Source of the DNA: Bradyrhizobium yuanmingense
GTDB taxonomy: Bacteria > Pseudomonadota > Alphaproteobacteria > Rhizobiales > Xanthobacteraceae
Direction: 5' to 3'
DNA length: 64,000 bases
Assembly: GCF_029167105.1 (NCBI RefSeq)
Contig: NZ_JARFML010000021.1
Coordinates: 62,001 to 126,000 of the forward strand
Notes under the pieces: model-generated
The model's database searches: none
Told to the model about the DNA's origin: nothing
Seen by the model: only the letters and a program-made list of their open reading frames with translations
Translations under genes and position numbers: made by a program
Part shown: in pieces, positions 1-8,454 of the stretch
How the letters are laid out: each line of letters starts with the position of its first letter
Numbering within the stretch: position 1 is the stretch's first letter

Positions 1-363
1 CGTATCCAGCAGATGAAGACCGGCGCGCTCTTGCGCTACGGCTGCATTGCCGGCGCGATCCTCGGCCAGGCCTCGCAAAACGAATATCAGGCGCTCGACG
101 ATTACGGCCGCGCGCTCGGCGAAGCCTTCCAGATCGCCGACGATCTGCTCGACGTCGAGGGCGATGCGGCCGCGCTCGGCAAGCCGGCCGGCGCCGATGC
201 CGCGCTCGGCAAGACCACCTTCGTGACCCAGCTCGGGATCGAAGGCGCCAAGCAGCGCGTGCGCGACCTGCTCGCGCGCGCCGACAGCGCCGTCTCGATC
301 TTCGGCGACCGCGCCGCAATTTTGCAGGCCGCCGCGCGTTTCGTGGCCGAGCGGAAGAACTGA
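1..363 (+). CDS. polyprenyl (farnesyl/geranylgeranyl) diphosphate synthase, C-terminal part
   Basis: The reading frame is already open at base 1, so the N-terminal two thirds lie outside the window and about 120 residues remain. The family condenses isopentenyl diphosphate with allylic diphosphates in the cytoplasm. The second aspartate-rich motif DDLLD, which binds substrate through magnesium, is encoded at 139-153. It is followed by the usual GKTTFVTQLG stretch and a helical C-terminus. The first DDxxD motif that would help set chain length is missing, so farnesyl and geranylgeranyl synthase cannot be told apart. Family assignment is strong and product length is open. Confidence 0.9.
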   Translation, partial: RIQQMKTGALLRYGCIAGAILGQASQNEYQALDDYGRALGEAFQIADDLLDVEGDAAALGKPAGADAALGKTTFVTQLGIEGAKQRVRDLLARADSAVSIFGDRAAILQAAARFVAERKN

Positions 364-367
364 CCTT

Positions 368-465
368 AAAGCGCGACGCGATTAGGATGAATCGTCATCG
401 CGCTTCAGGTTATCGTTCGAGCACGATCTTTTCGGAAAACCGCTACACACTTTTCCGGATCATGC
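368..465. repeat. two adjacent imperfect inverted repeats (dispersed-repeat type)
   Basis: Just after the prenyl synthase stop there is an imperfect hairpin at about 369-405, with arms starting AAGCGCGA and ending TCGCGCTT. A second lies at 421-465, with arms GCACGATC and GATCATGC around TTTTCGGAAAA and TTTTCCG. From general knowledge, this second sequence type is dispersed in Bradyrhizobium and Rhodopseudomonas genomes. It may also act as a bidirectional terminator between the two convergent genes. No coding sequence is seen in 364-493. Confidence 0.6.
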
Positions 466-493
466 TCCAGGTGGTCAGGGAAGCCGTGCCATT

Positions 494-2287
494 TCAGTTG
501 CAGACCTCGGCATTGGCGTCGACGTGGGGACCGCCGCCGCCGCGATAGACGAGGCGGCAACCGGGCCTGACCGGCCGGCAGAGCAGAGCGTTGCAAAAGA
601 TCTGACCACTGCCGCTCGAGGCACGGCCCGCGCCAGCCGCCGCAGCTGCACCGTAGCCGCCCGCTGCAGCACCGGCCCGCTGCCGTGCGGGGCGGTCCTC
701 GCCGTCGTCGCGCCGCGAGGTCGCGGGCTTTGACGCGGGCTTGGCGGCGCGCTTCTTCTCGCATTCATTGTCGTCGTTCAGCACATAGCCGTTGCCGCAA
801 ACGATCCTGGTGCACTTGTCGCCTTCGGCCTTGAAACCATGCTCGCAGACCAGCGGGCAGACCCGCGACGGCTGGGCCTTGACCGCATCGAGCGCGTCGG
901 TGCTCGCCACCTTCACGTCGAGCTTGGTGCCGGCATAGCGATTGAACTGCGACAGCGACCGCTGCGAGGACGTGTTCCAATTGCCGTCGGCCTGCCCGGA
1001 GAAGCAGCCGACGCGGCCGAGCTCGCTCTGCACCGAGCGGTTGAGGTCGGCCGGCGCGGTCGCCGGGGTGAGGGCGGCGACGTTGGTGCCGGCGGCGCTC
1101 GTGGTGTTGCCCGGCGCAACGCCCGGCGCCGTGGCGGCGAGGTTGACGCGCTGCTGCTCGGCGGCGGCCGCCTGCTGCTGTGCCTGCTCCTTCGCCTTCT
1201 GCGCAGCAAGCTGCGCCTGCTCAGCGGCCTTCGCATCGGCCGCGGCCCTGGCTTGCGCATCCTTCTGCGCGCCGAGCGCAGCAAGGCGGTCGCGCTCGGC
1301 CTCGGCCTGCTTCGCTTTCGCGATCGCCGCCGCATGCGCCTGCTCCGCGCCGATCTTCTCGAGCTGGAGCTTGGCAAGGCTCGCATAGAACCCCTCGGGA
1401 TGCTGGGCGAGGAAGGCTTCCCACGCCGGCCGGTTGCCGACCTGGAGCGCGAGCTCGTAGTCGCGGCGGATATCGGCCTGGGGATTGGCTACGGGCGCCG
1501 CCGGCGCCAGCTTGACCGGCACCAGCGGCACGTCCTCGCCACCCAGCGAGCCGTAGACGAACGGCTCCTGCTTGTTGCCGGTCGACTTCAGCACATCGTC
1601 GCGCACGAAGCCGAAGGCGCGGCGGACGTCGAGGCCAGGCGTCGTCAGATGCTTCGACAGCGCGATGGTGAACGGGCTGTTGGCACCGTCGCCGTCCTGC
1701 GCGGTGAAGCCGGCCTTGGCCGAATAGGCGATCAGCGTGTTGGGGCTGGACGGCTCGACCTGGGCGAGGCCGCGGCCGATGCCGCGCGAAGCGACCGTGC
1801 GCTTCATCCGCTTGCTGAACGGATTGTCGCGGCAGGCATCGAGGATCACCAGACGCAATTGCTTTGCGGGCTCGACCGCGACCAGGACACGGTCGAGGGA
1901 GAGCGCCTCGTCAAAGACGTCGGTGTCCCGCTCGAGCTTGGCATCCACCGGGATCAGATAGTTCGAGCCCTCCACCTCGATGCCGTGGCCGGCGTAGTAG
2001 ACCACGGCGATTTCGGCGTCGCGGGTCGCGTCGGCGAAGTCGCGCAGCACGCGCCGCGTCTCCAGCGCCGACAGATCGTGCCGGGAGTCGACGACGTCGA
2101 AGCCGGCCTCCTTCAGGGTTTTGGCCATCACCGACCCGTCATTGACAGGATTGGCGAGCGAGGGCGCGTGCTGATAGGCCGAATTGGCCAGCACCAGCGC
2201 CACGCGCTTTCCGGCAAAAGCCGGCCCGGCGCCGAACATCAGGCCGAGGGCGACGAAAAGCGGACAAAGTCTGAGCAAGCTGCGCAT
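494..2287 (-). CDS. secreted caspase-like (peptidase C14) protein
   Basis: A 597-residue protein. I chose the start at 2287 because it begins a clean Sec signal peptide (MRSLLRLCPLFVALG, cleavage near AFA-GK, about residue 26); the frame stays open upstream without this feature. Residues 27-250 form a caspase p20-like domain with His101 in YYAGHG and Cys152 in LVILDACRDNPF, the expected His/Cys dyad. A Q/A/K-rich predicted coiled coil follows (about 290-385), then a region resembling a small peptidoglycan-binding fold (about 425-470). Next come a cluster of six cysteines (about 475-510) and a low-complexity Ala/Gly tail with more cysteines. Protease activity is inferred from the dyad; the substrate is unknown. 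Confidence 0.8.
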   Translation of the reverse strand: MRSLLRLCPLFVALGLMFGAGPAFAGKRVALVLANSAYQHAPSLANPVNDGSVMAKTLKEAGFDVVDSRHDLSALETRRVLRDFADATRDAEIAVVYYAGHGIEVEGSNYLIPVDAKLERDTDVFDEALSLDRVLVAVEPAKQLRLVILDACRDNPFSKRMKRTVASRGIGRGLAQVEPSSPNTLIAYSAKAGFTAQDGDGANSPFTIALSKHLTTPGLDVRRAFGFVRDDVLKSTGNKQEPFVYGSLGGEDVPLVPVKLAPAAPVANPQADIRRDYELALQVGNRPAWEAFLAQHPEGFYASLAKLQLEKIGAEQAHAAAIAKAKQAEAERDRLAALGAQKDAQARAAADAKAAEQAQLAAQKAKEQAQQQAAAAEQQRVNLAATAPGVAPGNTTSAAGTNVAALTPATAPADLNRSVQSELGRVGCFSGQADGNWNTSSQRSLSQFNRYAGTKLDVKVASTDALDAVKAQPSRVCPLVCEHGFKAEGDKCTRIVCGNGYVLNDDNECEKKRAAKPASKPATSRRDDGEDRPARQRAGAAAGGYGAAAAAGAGRASSGSGQIFCNALLCRPVRPGCRLVYRGGGGPHVDANAEVCN

Positions 2288-2468
2288 GACACGACTTCCG
2301 CTGTTTCCGGGCCGTCCGGCCCTTTGGGACCGCTTTAGCAACATCCTCCGCCGGCGCTTGTGATGGAGGTCACGAAGCGACCCCGACGGCAGGCCGTACG
2401 ACCTCTTTTGTTTGTCGCGCCAGCGCTGTCGCGGTTCGCCAACGGACGGCAGTGCGGACCGGGTTCCG

Positions 2469-2897
2469 TCAGACAACCCCGATGTGCTCCCGATATTGCG
2501 GCAGGTCGTCTGCAATTTCATGCCAGGGCGCCTTCGAGCCGACGAAAATATGGGCGCTCGGCCGGATCGAGGGGGCATCGACCAGGGTTCCCATGGCGAC
2601 GTGGACCCACTCTCCCTCCCGGACCCGGGAATAGAGCAGCGAGCCGCAGCGGCCACAATGCGCGTCATGGGTAGTGTCGTCGCCGACAATCATCCGGAGG
2701 TCGCCACCCCTGACAATACGAAGCCTGTCTTGCCGGATGCCGGCGAAGGGCTTGAAGGCGGCACCGGTGGTGCGCCGGCAATTCGAGCAGTGGCAGTTCA
2801 TCGCATAGGCGAACGAATCGGCCACCTCGAAGCGCACGGCGCGGCAAAAGCATTCGCCGACAAGAATGCGAGCGTTCGAATTTTCTGATTCTGTCAT
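2469..2897 (-). CDS. GFA-family (glutathione-dependent formaldehyde-activating / CENP-V domain) zinc protein
   Basis: A 142-residue protein carrying the cysteine pattern of the GFA fold: CFC near the N-terminus, CHCSNCRR in the middle and CGRCG later. These cysteines bind zinc in the family. The MTESENS start is preferred because upstream codons lack family similarity. The founding enzyme forms S-hydroxymethylglutathione, but many paralogues have no known substrate, so no reaction is assigned. It is divergent from the NTF2-like gene, with about 94 bp between the two starts. Confidence 0.8.
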   Translation of the reverse strand: MTESENSNARILVGECFCRAVRFEVADSFAYAMNCHCSNCRRTTGAAFKPFAGIRQDRLRIVRGGDLRMIVGDDTTHDAHCGRCGSLLYSRVREGEWVHVAMGTLVDAPSIRPSAHIFVGSKAPWHEIADDLPQYREHIGVV

Positions 2898-2991
2898 CGT
2901 GACGCCTTCACGCAAATCGCCGACACACCCATAGCGCATTTCAACGTGTGCGACTAAGTTGGCCCGAAGCCATCATGCAAAGGAACGATCC

Positions 2992-3366
2992 ATGCGCCAG
3001 GACCGGTCGAGCGTCGAAGCCGTCGTGCAATCCTATTTTGACGGACTTTACGAGGGCGACGCCGACAAGCTCGGCGCCATCTTCCATCCCTCCGCCGATC
3101 TGCGCTGGGTCGAGAAGGGCGAGCTCCAGGTTCTGACCGTGCCGGACTGGCTCGACCGCGTGCGCAAGCGCGCCTCAGCCAAGGCCGAAGGCAAGCCGCG
3201 CGAGGACTTCATCGTCACCATCGACCGCTCGGACGACAAGACCGCTTTCATCAAAGTGCGCTGCCAGCTGCCGCCGCGCTATTTCACCGATTATCTGGTG
3301 GCGATGAAGCTCGCCGACGGCTGGCAGATCGTGTCGAAGTCGTACCGATATGATTTGAGGGAGTGA
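2992..3366 (+). CDS. NTF2-like (SnoaL/lumazine-binding type) protein
   Basis: A 124-residue protein starting at ATG 2992, preceded by AAAGGA at a suitable distance. The opening residues VEAVVQSYFDGLYEGDADKL and the closing WQIVSKSYRYD are the typical first helix and last strands of the NTF2-like cone fold. Such proteins serve as small enzymes or binding partners; nothing here fixes a substrate. An intergenic inverted repeat follows the stop codon. Confidence 0.65.
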   Translation: MRQDRSSVEAVVQSYFDGLYEGDADKLGAIFHPSADLRWVEKGELQVLTVPDWLDRVRKRASAKAEGKPREDFIVTIDRSDDKTAFIKVRCQLPPRYFTDYLVAMKLADGWQIVSKSYRYDLRE

Positions 3367-3416
3367 CGGGCGCCGTCCTGCTGCCCGAATTCGGACGCAC
3401 TCGCTATCCAATTCTC

Positions 3417-3496
3417 CGTCATTGCGAGCGCAACGAAGCAATCCAGTCTGTCTCCGCGGCGAGATTCTGGATTGCTTCGCTGCGCTCGCAATGACG
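3417..3496. repeat. 80-bp intergenic inverted repeat, family I
   Basis: Left arm CGTCATTGCGAGCGCAACGA and its reverse complement (TGCGCTCGCAATGACG and inner part) enclose a short centre, giving a long hairpin. A second copy lies at 15103-15189. It separates the NTF2-like gene from the beta-lactamase gene. Confidence 0.85.
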
Positions 3497-3548
3497 ACGC
3501 GGATGCAGAGTCCGCTCCATCTCCACCCCTGCTCGCCTGGAAATCATC

Positions 3549-4406
3549 ATGCTTGTCGACCGCCGCTCCCTGCTCGCCTCATTCGCCTGCTTGGCCGCCT
3601 CTCCTGCGCTCGCCGGGGATGCCCCATCAGAACTCGAATCCTACGAGCGCGAGAGCGGCGGGCGGATCGGGCTCTATGCGGAGAATCTCGCAACCGGCAA
3701 GAAGCTCGCCTGGCGCGCCGACGAACGGTTCGTGATGTGCTCGACGTTCAAGGCTTCGCTCGCCGCCAACGTGCTGGCGCGGGTCGATCGCGGCGAGGAG
3801 CAACTCGCGGCCATGATCCCCTATGGCCAGGCGGATCTGCTGGAATACGCGCCGGTGGCGAGGGAAAATCTCGCGGCCGGCAAGATGTCGGTCGGCGAGA
3901 TGTGCAGGGCGATCGTCGAGCTCAGCGACAACACCTGCGCCAATCTGCTGCTGGCGCGGATCGGCGGCCCCGCCGCGCTGACCGCCTTCTGGCGGTCGCT
4001 CGGCGATACCACCTCGCGGCTCGACCACAACGAGCCCGAGCTCAACCGCTCGCAGCCCGGCGACCCCCGGGACACCACGACGCCGGCGGCGATGGCGGGA
4101 AATTTGCGCCGGCTGGTCACGGGCGAGGCGCTGTCGCCTGCTTCGCGGGCCCTGCTCACCGACTGGATGGTGAACTGCAAGACCGGCGCAAACCGCCTGC
4201 GTGGCGGACTCCCGGCAGGCTGGAAGATCGGTGACAAGACCGGCAACAACGGCAAGGACGCCTCGGGCGACATCGCGGTCGCCTGGCCGAAGCCGGATAC
4301 GCCGATCCTGATCGCGGCCTATACCCAGGGCGGTACGCCGAGCGCGGCGCAGATCGCATCCGCGTTCGCGCGGATTGGGCGGATGGTGGCCGAACGGCTG
4401 GCGTGA
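3549..4406 (+). CDS. class A beta-lactamase
   Basis: A 285-residue periplasmic serine beta-lactamase. All class A landmarks are present: STFK at 65-68 (nucleophile Ser65), SDN at 126-128, EPELN at 162-166 (the omega-loop general base, Ambler Glu166) and KTG at 230-232. Cys64 precedes the nucleophile, as in several carbapenemases, but no cysteine is seen at the Ambler 238 equivalent, so that disulfide is not supported. The leader begins MLVDRRSLLASFACLAA: a twin arginine followed by S-L-L, then a hydrophobic run and ASPALAG cleavage, compatible with Tat export. The antiporter gene follows 47 bp downstream on the same strand. Spectrum cannot be read from sequence. Confidence 0.92.
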   Translation: MLVDRRSLLASFACLAASPALAGDAPSELESYERESGGRIGLYAENLATGKKLAWRADERFVMCSTFKASLAANVLARVDRGEEQLAAMIPYGQADLLEYAPVARENLAAGKMSVGEMCRAIVELSDNTCANLLLARIGGPAALTAFWRSLGDTTSRLDHNEPELNRSQPGDPRDTTTPAAMAGNLRRLVTGEALSPASRALLTDWMVNCKTGANRLRGGLPAGWKIGDKTGNNGKDASGDIAVAWPKPDTPILIAAYTQGGTPSAAQIASAFARIGRMVAERLA

Positions 4407-4453
4407 GCCGCGCATTGACGTAGCCGTCGCTTCCGGGTCAAGACATCCCTATC

Positions 4454-6061
4454 ATGGAAGCGAAGTTTCAGACCTTTCTCATCCTGCTGGCCGTGCTGGC
4501 AGGCGTGGCACTGGCCGCACGACGCTTCAACGTCGCCCCTGCCATCCTGCTGATGCTGGCAGGCGTTGGCCTTGCTTTCGTGCCGGGCATGCCGACGGTG
4601 GAGCTGCCGCCGGAGCTGGTGCTGCTGGTGGTGTTGCCACCGCTGATCTACTCGGCCAGCGTCGCGATGAGCTGGCGCGAATTCAGGAAGAACCTGCGCC
4701 CGATCGTGCTGCTCGCGGTCGGCGCCGTGATCTTCACCACGGCGATGGTGGCGGCCGCCACGCACTACATGATCGGCCTGCCCTGGACCGTCGGCTTCCT
4801 GCTGGGGGCCATCGTCGCGCCTCCCGACGTGGTGGCGCCGCTCGCGATCGCCCGCCGCCTGAACATGCCGCGCCGCATCCTGGTCGTGCTCGAGGGCGAA
4901 GGTCTCGCCAACGACGCCACCGCGCTGATCCTCTATCGCTTCGCGCTCGCCGCGATCCTTGTCGGCCACTTCTCGCTGCCGCTCGCGGCCGGTGAATTCC
5001 TCCTCATCGTCGCCGGCGAGATCGCCTTCGGCATCGGCGTCGGCTGGCTCTCCTTGCGCTTCCGCAAATGGTCCGGAGATCCGCAGGTCGAGCTGACGCT
5101 GTCGCTGATCACGCCCTATGTCTCGTACTGGCTGCCCGAGCATGTCGGCGGCTCCGGCGTGATCGCAACGGTGGCCTGCGGGCTCTATGTCAGCTGGAAC
5201 GGCCCATTGCTGATCTCCTCGGCGACGCGCCTGCAAGGCATCTTCTTCTGGGATCTCGTGATCTACCTGATCGAGGGCATGCTGTTCCTGCTCACCGGGT
5301 TCCAGATGCGCGCACTCTACGAGAAATCGAAGACTTTTCCGCTCGACGAAATTCTCATCGCAACCGCCCTGGTCCTGGTGATCGTCGTGATCGCGCGTTT
5401 TGCCTGGCTCTATCCCGCAACTTATCTGCCGCGGATGCTCTCCAGGTCGCTGCGCGAGCGCGATCCTTCGCCGCCATGGCAATGGCCGTTCGTGCTCGCC
5501 TTCACCGGCGTGCGCGGCGCGGTGTCGCTGGCCGCCGCGCTGGCGCTGCCGTTCACGCTGCCGAACGGCGAAGCGTTTCCGTATCGCGACCTGATCCTGT
5601 TCGTCGCCTTCGGTGTCATCTTGGTGACGCTGATCGGCGTCGGCCTGACGCTGCCGCCGATCGTGCGCTGGCTCGGCGTCGCCGAAGCCGGTCGTCACGA
5701 GCATGCCGCCGAGCACGAAGCGGAGATCGCCGCGCGCCGTCAGGCGCTGGAGGCCGCGCTGCAATCGCTCGACGCACTCACCACGGAAAAAGAGGTTTCC
5801 GACGAGGTGATGCGGCTGCTGCGCGCCCGCCACGAGATACGCCTCAACCAGCTCCCGGACTCGCTCGACCCCAACCGTCACGACGTCTCCGCCGCCGGCA
5901 TCGCTCTGACCCGCGACCTGATCGCCGCCGAGCGCAAATTCATCCACAACCTGCTGCGCGACGGCCAGATCACCGACGAGACGCGGCGGCGGATCGAGCG
6001 CGATCTGGACCTGGAGGAGGCGAGCCTGGCGAACAGGGAATATCGGGCCGGGCCGCTGTAG
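4454..6061 (+). CDS. CPA1-family Na+/H+ (cation/proton) antiporter
   Basis: A 535-residue inner-membrane protein with about 12 hydrophobic segments followed by a hydrophilic cytosolic tail of about 120 residues. The ion-binding core reads GAIVAPPDVVAP and EGEGLANDATAL, matching the PxD and ExxxxND motifs of NhaP/NHE antiporters. A later HxGVRGAVSLA-like segment is also conserved (TGVRGAVSLAAALALP). Its role is exchange of Na+ or K+ for protons. The family position is secure but ion preference is not. Confidence 0.9.
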   Translation: MEAKFQTFLILLAVLAGVALAARRFNVAPAILLMLAGVGLAFVPGMPTVELPPELVLLVVLPPLIYSASVAMSWREFRKNLRPIVLLAVGAVIFTTAMVAAATHYMIGLPWTVGFLLGAIVAPPDVVAPLAIARRLNMPRRILVVLEGEGLANDATALILYRFALAAILVGHFSLPLAAGEFLLIVAGEIAFGIGVGWLSLRFRKWSGDPQVELTLSLITPYVSYWLPEHVGGSGVIATVACGLYVSWNGPLLISSATRLQGIFFWDLVIYLIEGMLFLLTGFQMRALYEKSKTFPLDEILIATALVLVIVVIARFAWLYPATYLPRMLSRSLRERDPSPPWQWPFVLAFTGVRGAVSLAAALALPFTLPNGEAFPYRDLILFVAFGVILVTLIGVGLTLPPIVRWLGVAEAGRHEHAAEHEAEIAARRQALEAALQSLDALTTEKEVSDEVMRLLRARHEIRLNQLPDSLDPNRHDVSAAGIALTRDLIAAERKFIHNLLRDGQITDETRRRIERDLDLEEASLANREYRAGPL

Positions 6062-6093
6062 CTTCCTCGTCATGGCGAGCGCACCTGAGCCAA

Positions 6094-6906
6094 CTACCGC
6101 TTCTCGCAGAACTCCCTCATCGCAGCCGCAACGGCGCCCGCGACAGCCTCGTGCCGCTCCGGCGAGTTCATCTCCATCTCCTCGTCGCGGTTGATGATCG
6201 AGCCGGCCTCGAGCAGCACGGCGGCGCTCCGCGTCCGCGACAGCACGACCAGCCCGTCATAGCGGTAGACGCCGACGTCCTTGTCGAGCAGCTGGCGCCG
6301 GTAGCGGCCCATCACCGGCAAGGTGTACTGGCTCGCATAGTGCAGGCCCTGCTGCTTCAATTGCCAGCCGATCATGCGGGCCAGCATCAGGCTGGTGGCG
6401 AAGTGCGGATTCTGCCGCGACACGAACAGCGAGTGGCCCGAAAACCGGTCGCTGAAATAGCTCTTCGCGCCGTCGAATTCCCAGGTCTCGAGCAGCTTGT
6501 CCGGCACCGAATCATGATGGACCGACAGGAACAGATCGGCGCGGCCTTCGTTCGCGGCACCGACGCGCTTGAACAGGCTCGGCCGTGCCTTGCCGTCCGT
6601 GACGAGCAGACGGGTTGCGGCGAAGCCTTCCGACTTGAGCTTGGCCGTGATCAGCCGTGCGAGGCGGAAGTTGAAGCCGAACTCCGGATCATTGCGCGCG
6701 CTCAATGCACCGTAGGAGTCCGGGGTGTGGCCGACATCCACGACGATCCGGAATTTCGGCATCTCGCATTTGGCCGCCGACGACGGCTTCGGCCTGGGTC
6801 TAGCAATCTTTCGCGCAGCGGCAGCGTCGACTGCATCGACAAGGACGAGCGACGACAGCAGGATCGACGCGACCAGCCCGGCGATGATGCTCCGCGGTTG
6901 CCCCAA
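6094..6906 (-). CDS. N-acetylmuramoyl-L-alanine amidase (Amidase_3 family)
   Basis: A 270-residue exported protein with an N-terminal hydrophobic segment (IIAGLVASILLSSLVLV) acting as signal or anchor. The zinc amidase fold is recognised by VDVGHT, FLSVHHDS and the late AAVLLEAGSIIN, which carries the catalytic glutamate. The family cuts the bond between MurNAc and the stem peptide during cell separation. There is no extra AMIN or SPOR domain, so this is a minimal version. It is convergent with the antiporter gene, with 32 bp between stops. Confidence 0.85.
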   Translation of the reverse strand: MGQPRSIIAGLVASILLSSLVLVDAVDAAAARKIARPRPKPSSAAKCEMPKFRIVVDVGHTPDSYGALSARNDPEFGFNFRLARLITAKLKSEGFAATRLLVTDGKARPSLFKRVGAANEGRADLFLSVHHDSVPDKLLETWEFDGAKSYFSDRFSGHSLFVSRQNPHFATSLMLARMIGWQLKQQGLHYASQYTLPVMGRYRRQLLDKDVGVYRYDGLVVLSRTRSAAVLLEAGSIINRDEEMEMNSPERHEAVAGAVAAAMREFCEKR

Positions 6907-7025
6907 GCGCTGCTCCGCTGCCGTGATCCGCGGGCGACCGATGAGCCCGCGATTTGACTTCGGGAAGATTGGCGCGGGAATCGGGATGGGTCAACGCAAG
7001 ATAGCGCTTGGGGCACGAAGAGCGA

Positions 7026-7922
7026 TCACACCGGCCGCTCGCCCTTCACCGTCACGCGCGTGCCGGAGCGTGTGTGCGGCCAGTAGTCCCACATTGCGCG
7101 GTGCTGGGTGCAGCGATTGTCCCAGAAGGCGATCGCATTCTCGGTCCAGCGGAAGCGGCACTGGAACAGCGGGTTCTCTGCGTGCTGGTAGAGATAGGCG
7201 AGCATCGCGTCACTCTCGTCGCGCGGGATGCCGTTGATGTGGCGGGTGAAGCCGCGATTGACGTAGAGCGCCTTCTTAGCCGTGACCGGATGCGTGCGCA
7301 CGACGGGATGCTCGGCATGAGGATAGGAGGGACGATCGGCAACGCCATAATTGGCATAGAGCCCGCGATAGATCGGCTCGCCGTCGTGCAGCGCCGTGAG
7401 CCCATCGAGATAGGCCTTCATGCGCTCCGACAGCGCCTCATAGGCCGCGTACATGTTGGCGAACAGCGTGTCGCCGCCGCGCGGCGGGCATTGCTTGATG
7501 TAGAGGATCGAGCCCATCGGCGGCTCGAGATCGCAGGAGACGTCGGAGTGCCAGCCCTCGCCATTGGCGCGCGGCGAATTCTCGTCCGCATAGATCTTCA
7601 TCAAGGCCGGATCTTCGTCCTCGTGGGGAGCTGCGGGATGAAAATGCAGCTCACCGAACTTGCGGCCGAAGGCGAGGTGCTGCTGCGGCGTGATGTGCTG
7701 ATCGCGGAAGAAAATGACGAGATTTTCGGCGAGCGCGCGGTGGATCTCGTCCATCTGCCGGTTGGAGCGGGCATCGCCATCGACGAGCTTGCCGATGTCG
7801 ACGCCGGAGATTTCCGCGCCGATGATGGGCGTGAGCTGTTCGACGGCGATGGTCTCGTACGGCGCGCCGTCTTCAGCGGTGTGGCGATAGCGCGGGCCCT
7901 GCTTGCCGGCGAGTGAGCTCAT
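7026..7922 (-). CDS. TauD/TfdA-family Fe(II)/2-oxoglutarate dioxygenase
   Basis: A 298-residue protein. Iron ligands are His125 and Asp127 (WHSDVS) and distal His274 in RCTQHRAMWDYWPH. The following RSGTRVTVKG holds the arginine that pairs with 2-oxoglutarate. A GGGAG-type ribosome site precedes the ATG at 7922. Family members hydroxylate taurine, 2,4-D, alkyl sulfates and other small acids. No sulfur or transport genes adjoin it, so the substrate is not assigned. Confidence 0.88.
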   Translation of the reverse strand: MSSLAGKQGPRYRHTAEDGAPYETIAVEQLTPIIGAEISGVDIGKLVDGDARSNRQMDEIHRALAENLVIFFRDQHITPQQHLAFGRKFGELHFHPAAPHEDEDPALMKIYADENSPRANGEGWHSDVSCDLEPPMGSILYIKQCPPRGGDTLFANMYAAYEALSERMKAYLDGLTALHDGEPIYRGLYANYGVADRPSYPHAEHPVVRTHPVTAKKALYVNRGFTRHINGIPRDESDAMLAYLYQHAENPLFQCRFRWTENAIAFWDNRCTQHRAMWDYWPHTRSGTRVTVKGERPV

Positions 7923-8013
7923 GGCGCGTCTCCCGATCGTTGTTGATTGGGAGCCATCGTAGGCTTTGCGACAGCGGCCGCAAAGGGCAGCAAATTCCTG
8001 ACATGCTTATAAA

Positions 8014-8044
8014 TTGACACACTTATACATATTTAATAGTGTGT
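8014..8044 (+). promoter_or_regulatory. putative promoter/operator of the DUF7662-PIN operon
   Basis: An AT-rich stretch unlike its surroundings. A perfect -35 hexamer TTGACA (8014-8019) overlaps the left arm of a perfect 7-bp inverted repeat, ACACACT (8017-8023) and AGTGTGT (8038-8044), with a 14-bp A/T spacer. The -10 element is not clear. The site lies about 20 bp before the start codon, as expected for autorepression of a toxin-antitoxin operon; that role is inferred. Confidence 0.5.
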
Positions 8045-8064
8045 TTGAAGGTGGAGGCTCTATT

Positions 8065-8454
8065 ATGGGCAAATATGAGCGACTTGGTGAATTTCTGAAG
8101 TCCCAACGGACCAAAGAGGTGCCGATGACCTTTGCCGAAATCGAGCGGGTCATCGGAAGCAAGCTCCCCCCTAATTCACCTCAGTATCCGGCTTGGTGGA
8201 GCAACAACCCGAGTAACAACGTCATGACCAAGGTTTGGCTTGCCGCTGGTTTTCGGACTGAACAGGTCGATACCAAGACACGGCGCGTGGTCTTTCGCCG
8301 CGTCGAACAAAGTGCCACCGAGACATCTGCCGTGCAGACCAAAAAGGAGGGACATCATCCGATCTTCGGCGCCCTGAAGGGCTCCGTCTACATTCCGGAA
8401 GGGGTTGACCTCACGGAGCCGGCCGATCCTGATTGGGGCAAAGTCTATGAGTGA
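8065..8454 (+). CDS. DUF7662-like protein, probable antitoxin for the adjacent PIN toxin
   Basis: A 129-residue protein; ATG at 8065 follows GGTGGAGG. The N-terminal 80 residues (KYERLGEFL, TFAEIERVIGSKLPP, YPAWWSNNPSNN, VWLAAGF, RRVVFRR) match my memory of DUF7662. The C-terminal tail, GALKGSVYIPEGVDL followed by an acidic end, resembles the toxin-wrapping tails of Phd/VapB antitoxins. The gene overlaps the PIN gene by 8 bases, implying translational coupling. Base composition is low: I count 26 G/C in 60 at 8041-8100 in an otherwise GC-rich region, which suggests horizontal acquisition. The antitoxin role is inferred from tail and context. Confidence 0.65.
   Translation: MGKYERLGEFLKSQRTKEVPMTFAEIERVIGSKLPPNSPQYPAWWSNNPSNNVMTKVWLAAGFRTEQVDTKTRRVVFRRVEQSATETSAVQTKKEGHHPIFGALKGSVYIPEGVDLTEPADPDWGKVYE

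Noticed and set aside
839..2338. Long open frame on the plus strand, opposite the caspase-like gene
   Set aside because: The product is Arg/Gly/Leu-rich with no domain or ribosome site; high-GC codon bias of the minus-strand gene explains the open antisense frame.
3717..4406. Carbapenemase call for the class A enzyme
   Set aside because: The Cys69-equivalent is present but the Ambler 238 partner is not seen, so the diagnostic disulfide is unsupported.
4319..6073. Long minus-strand frame opposite the antiporter
   Set aside because: Composition is Arg/Gln/Asp-rich and protein-unlike, while the plus strand encodes a clear CPA1 antiporter with conserved motifs.
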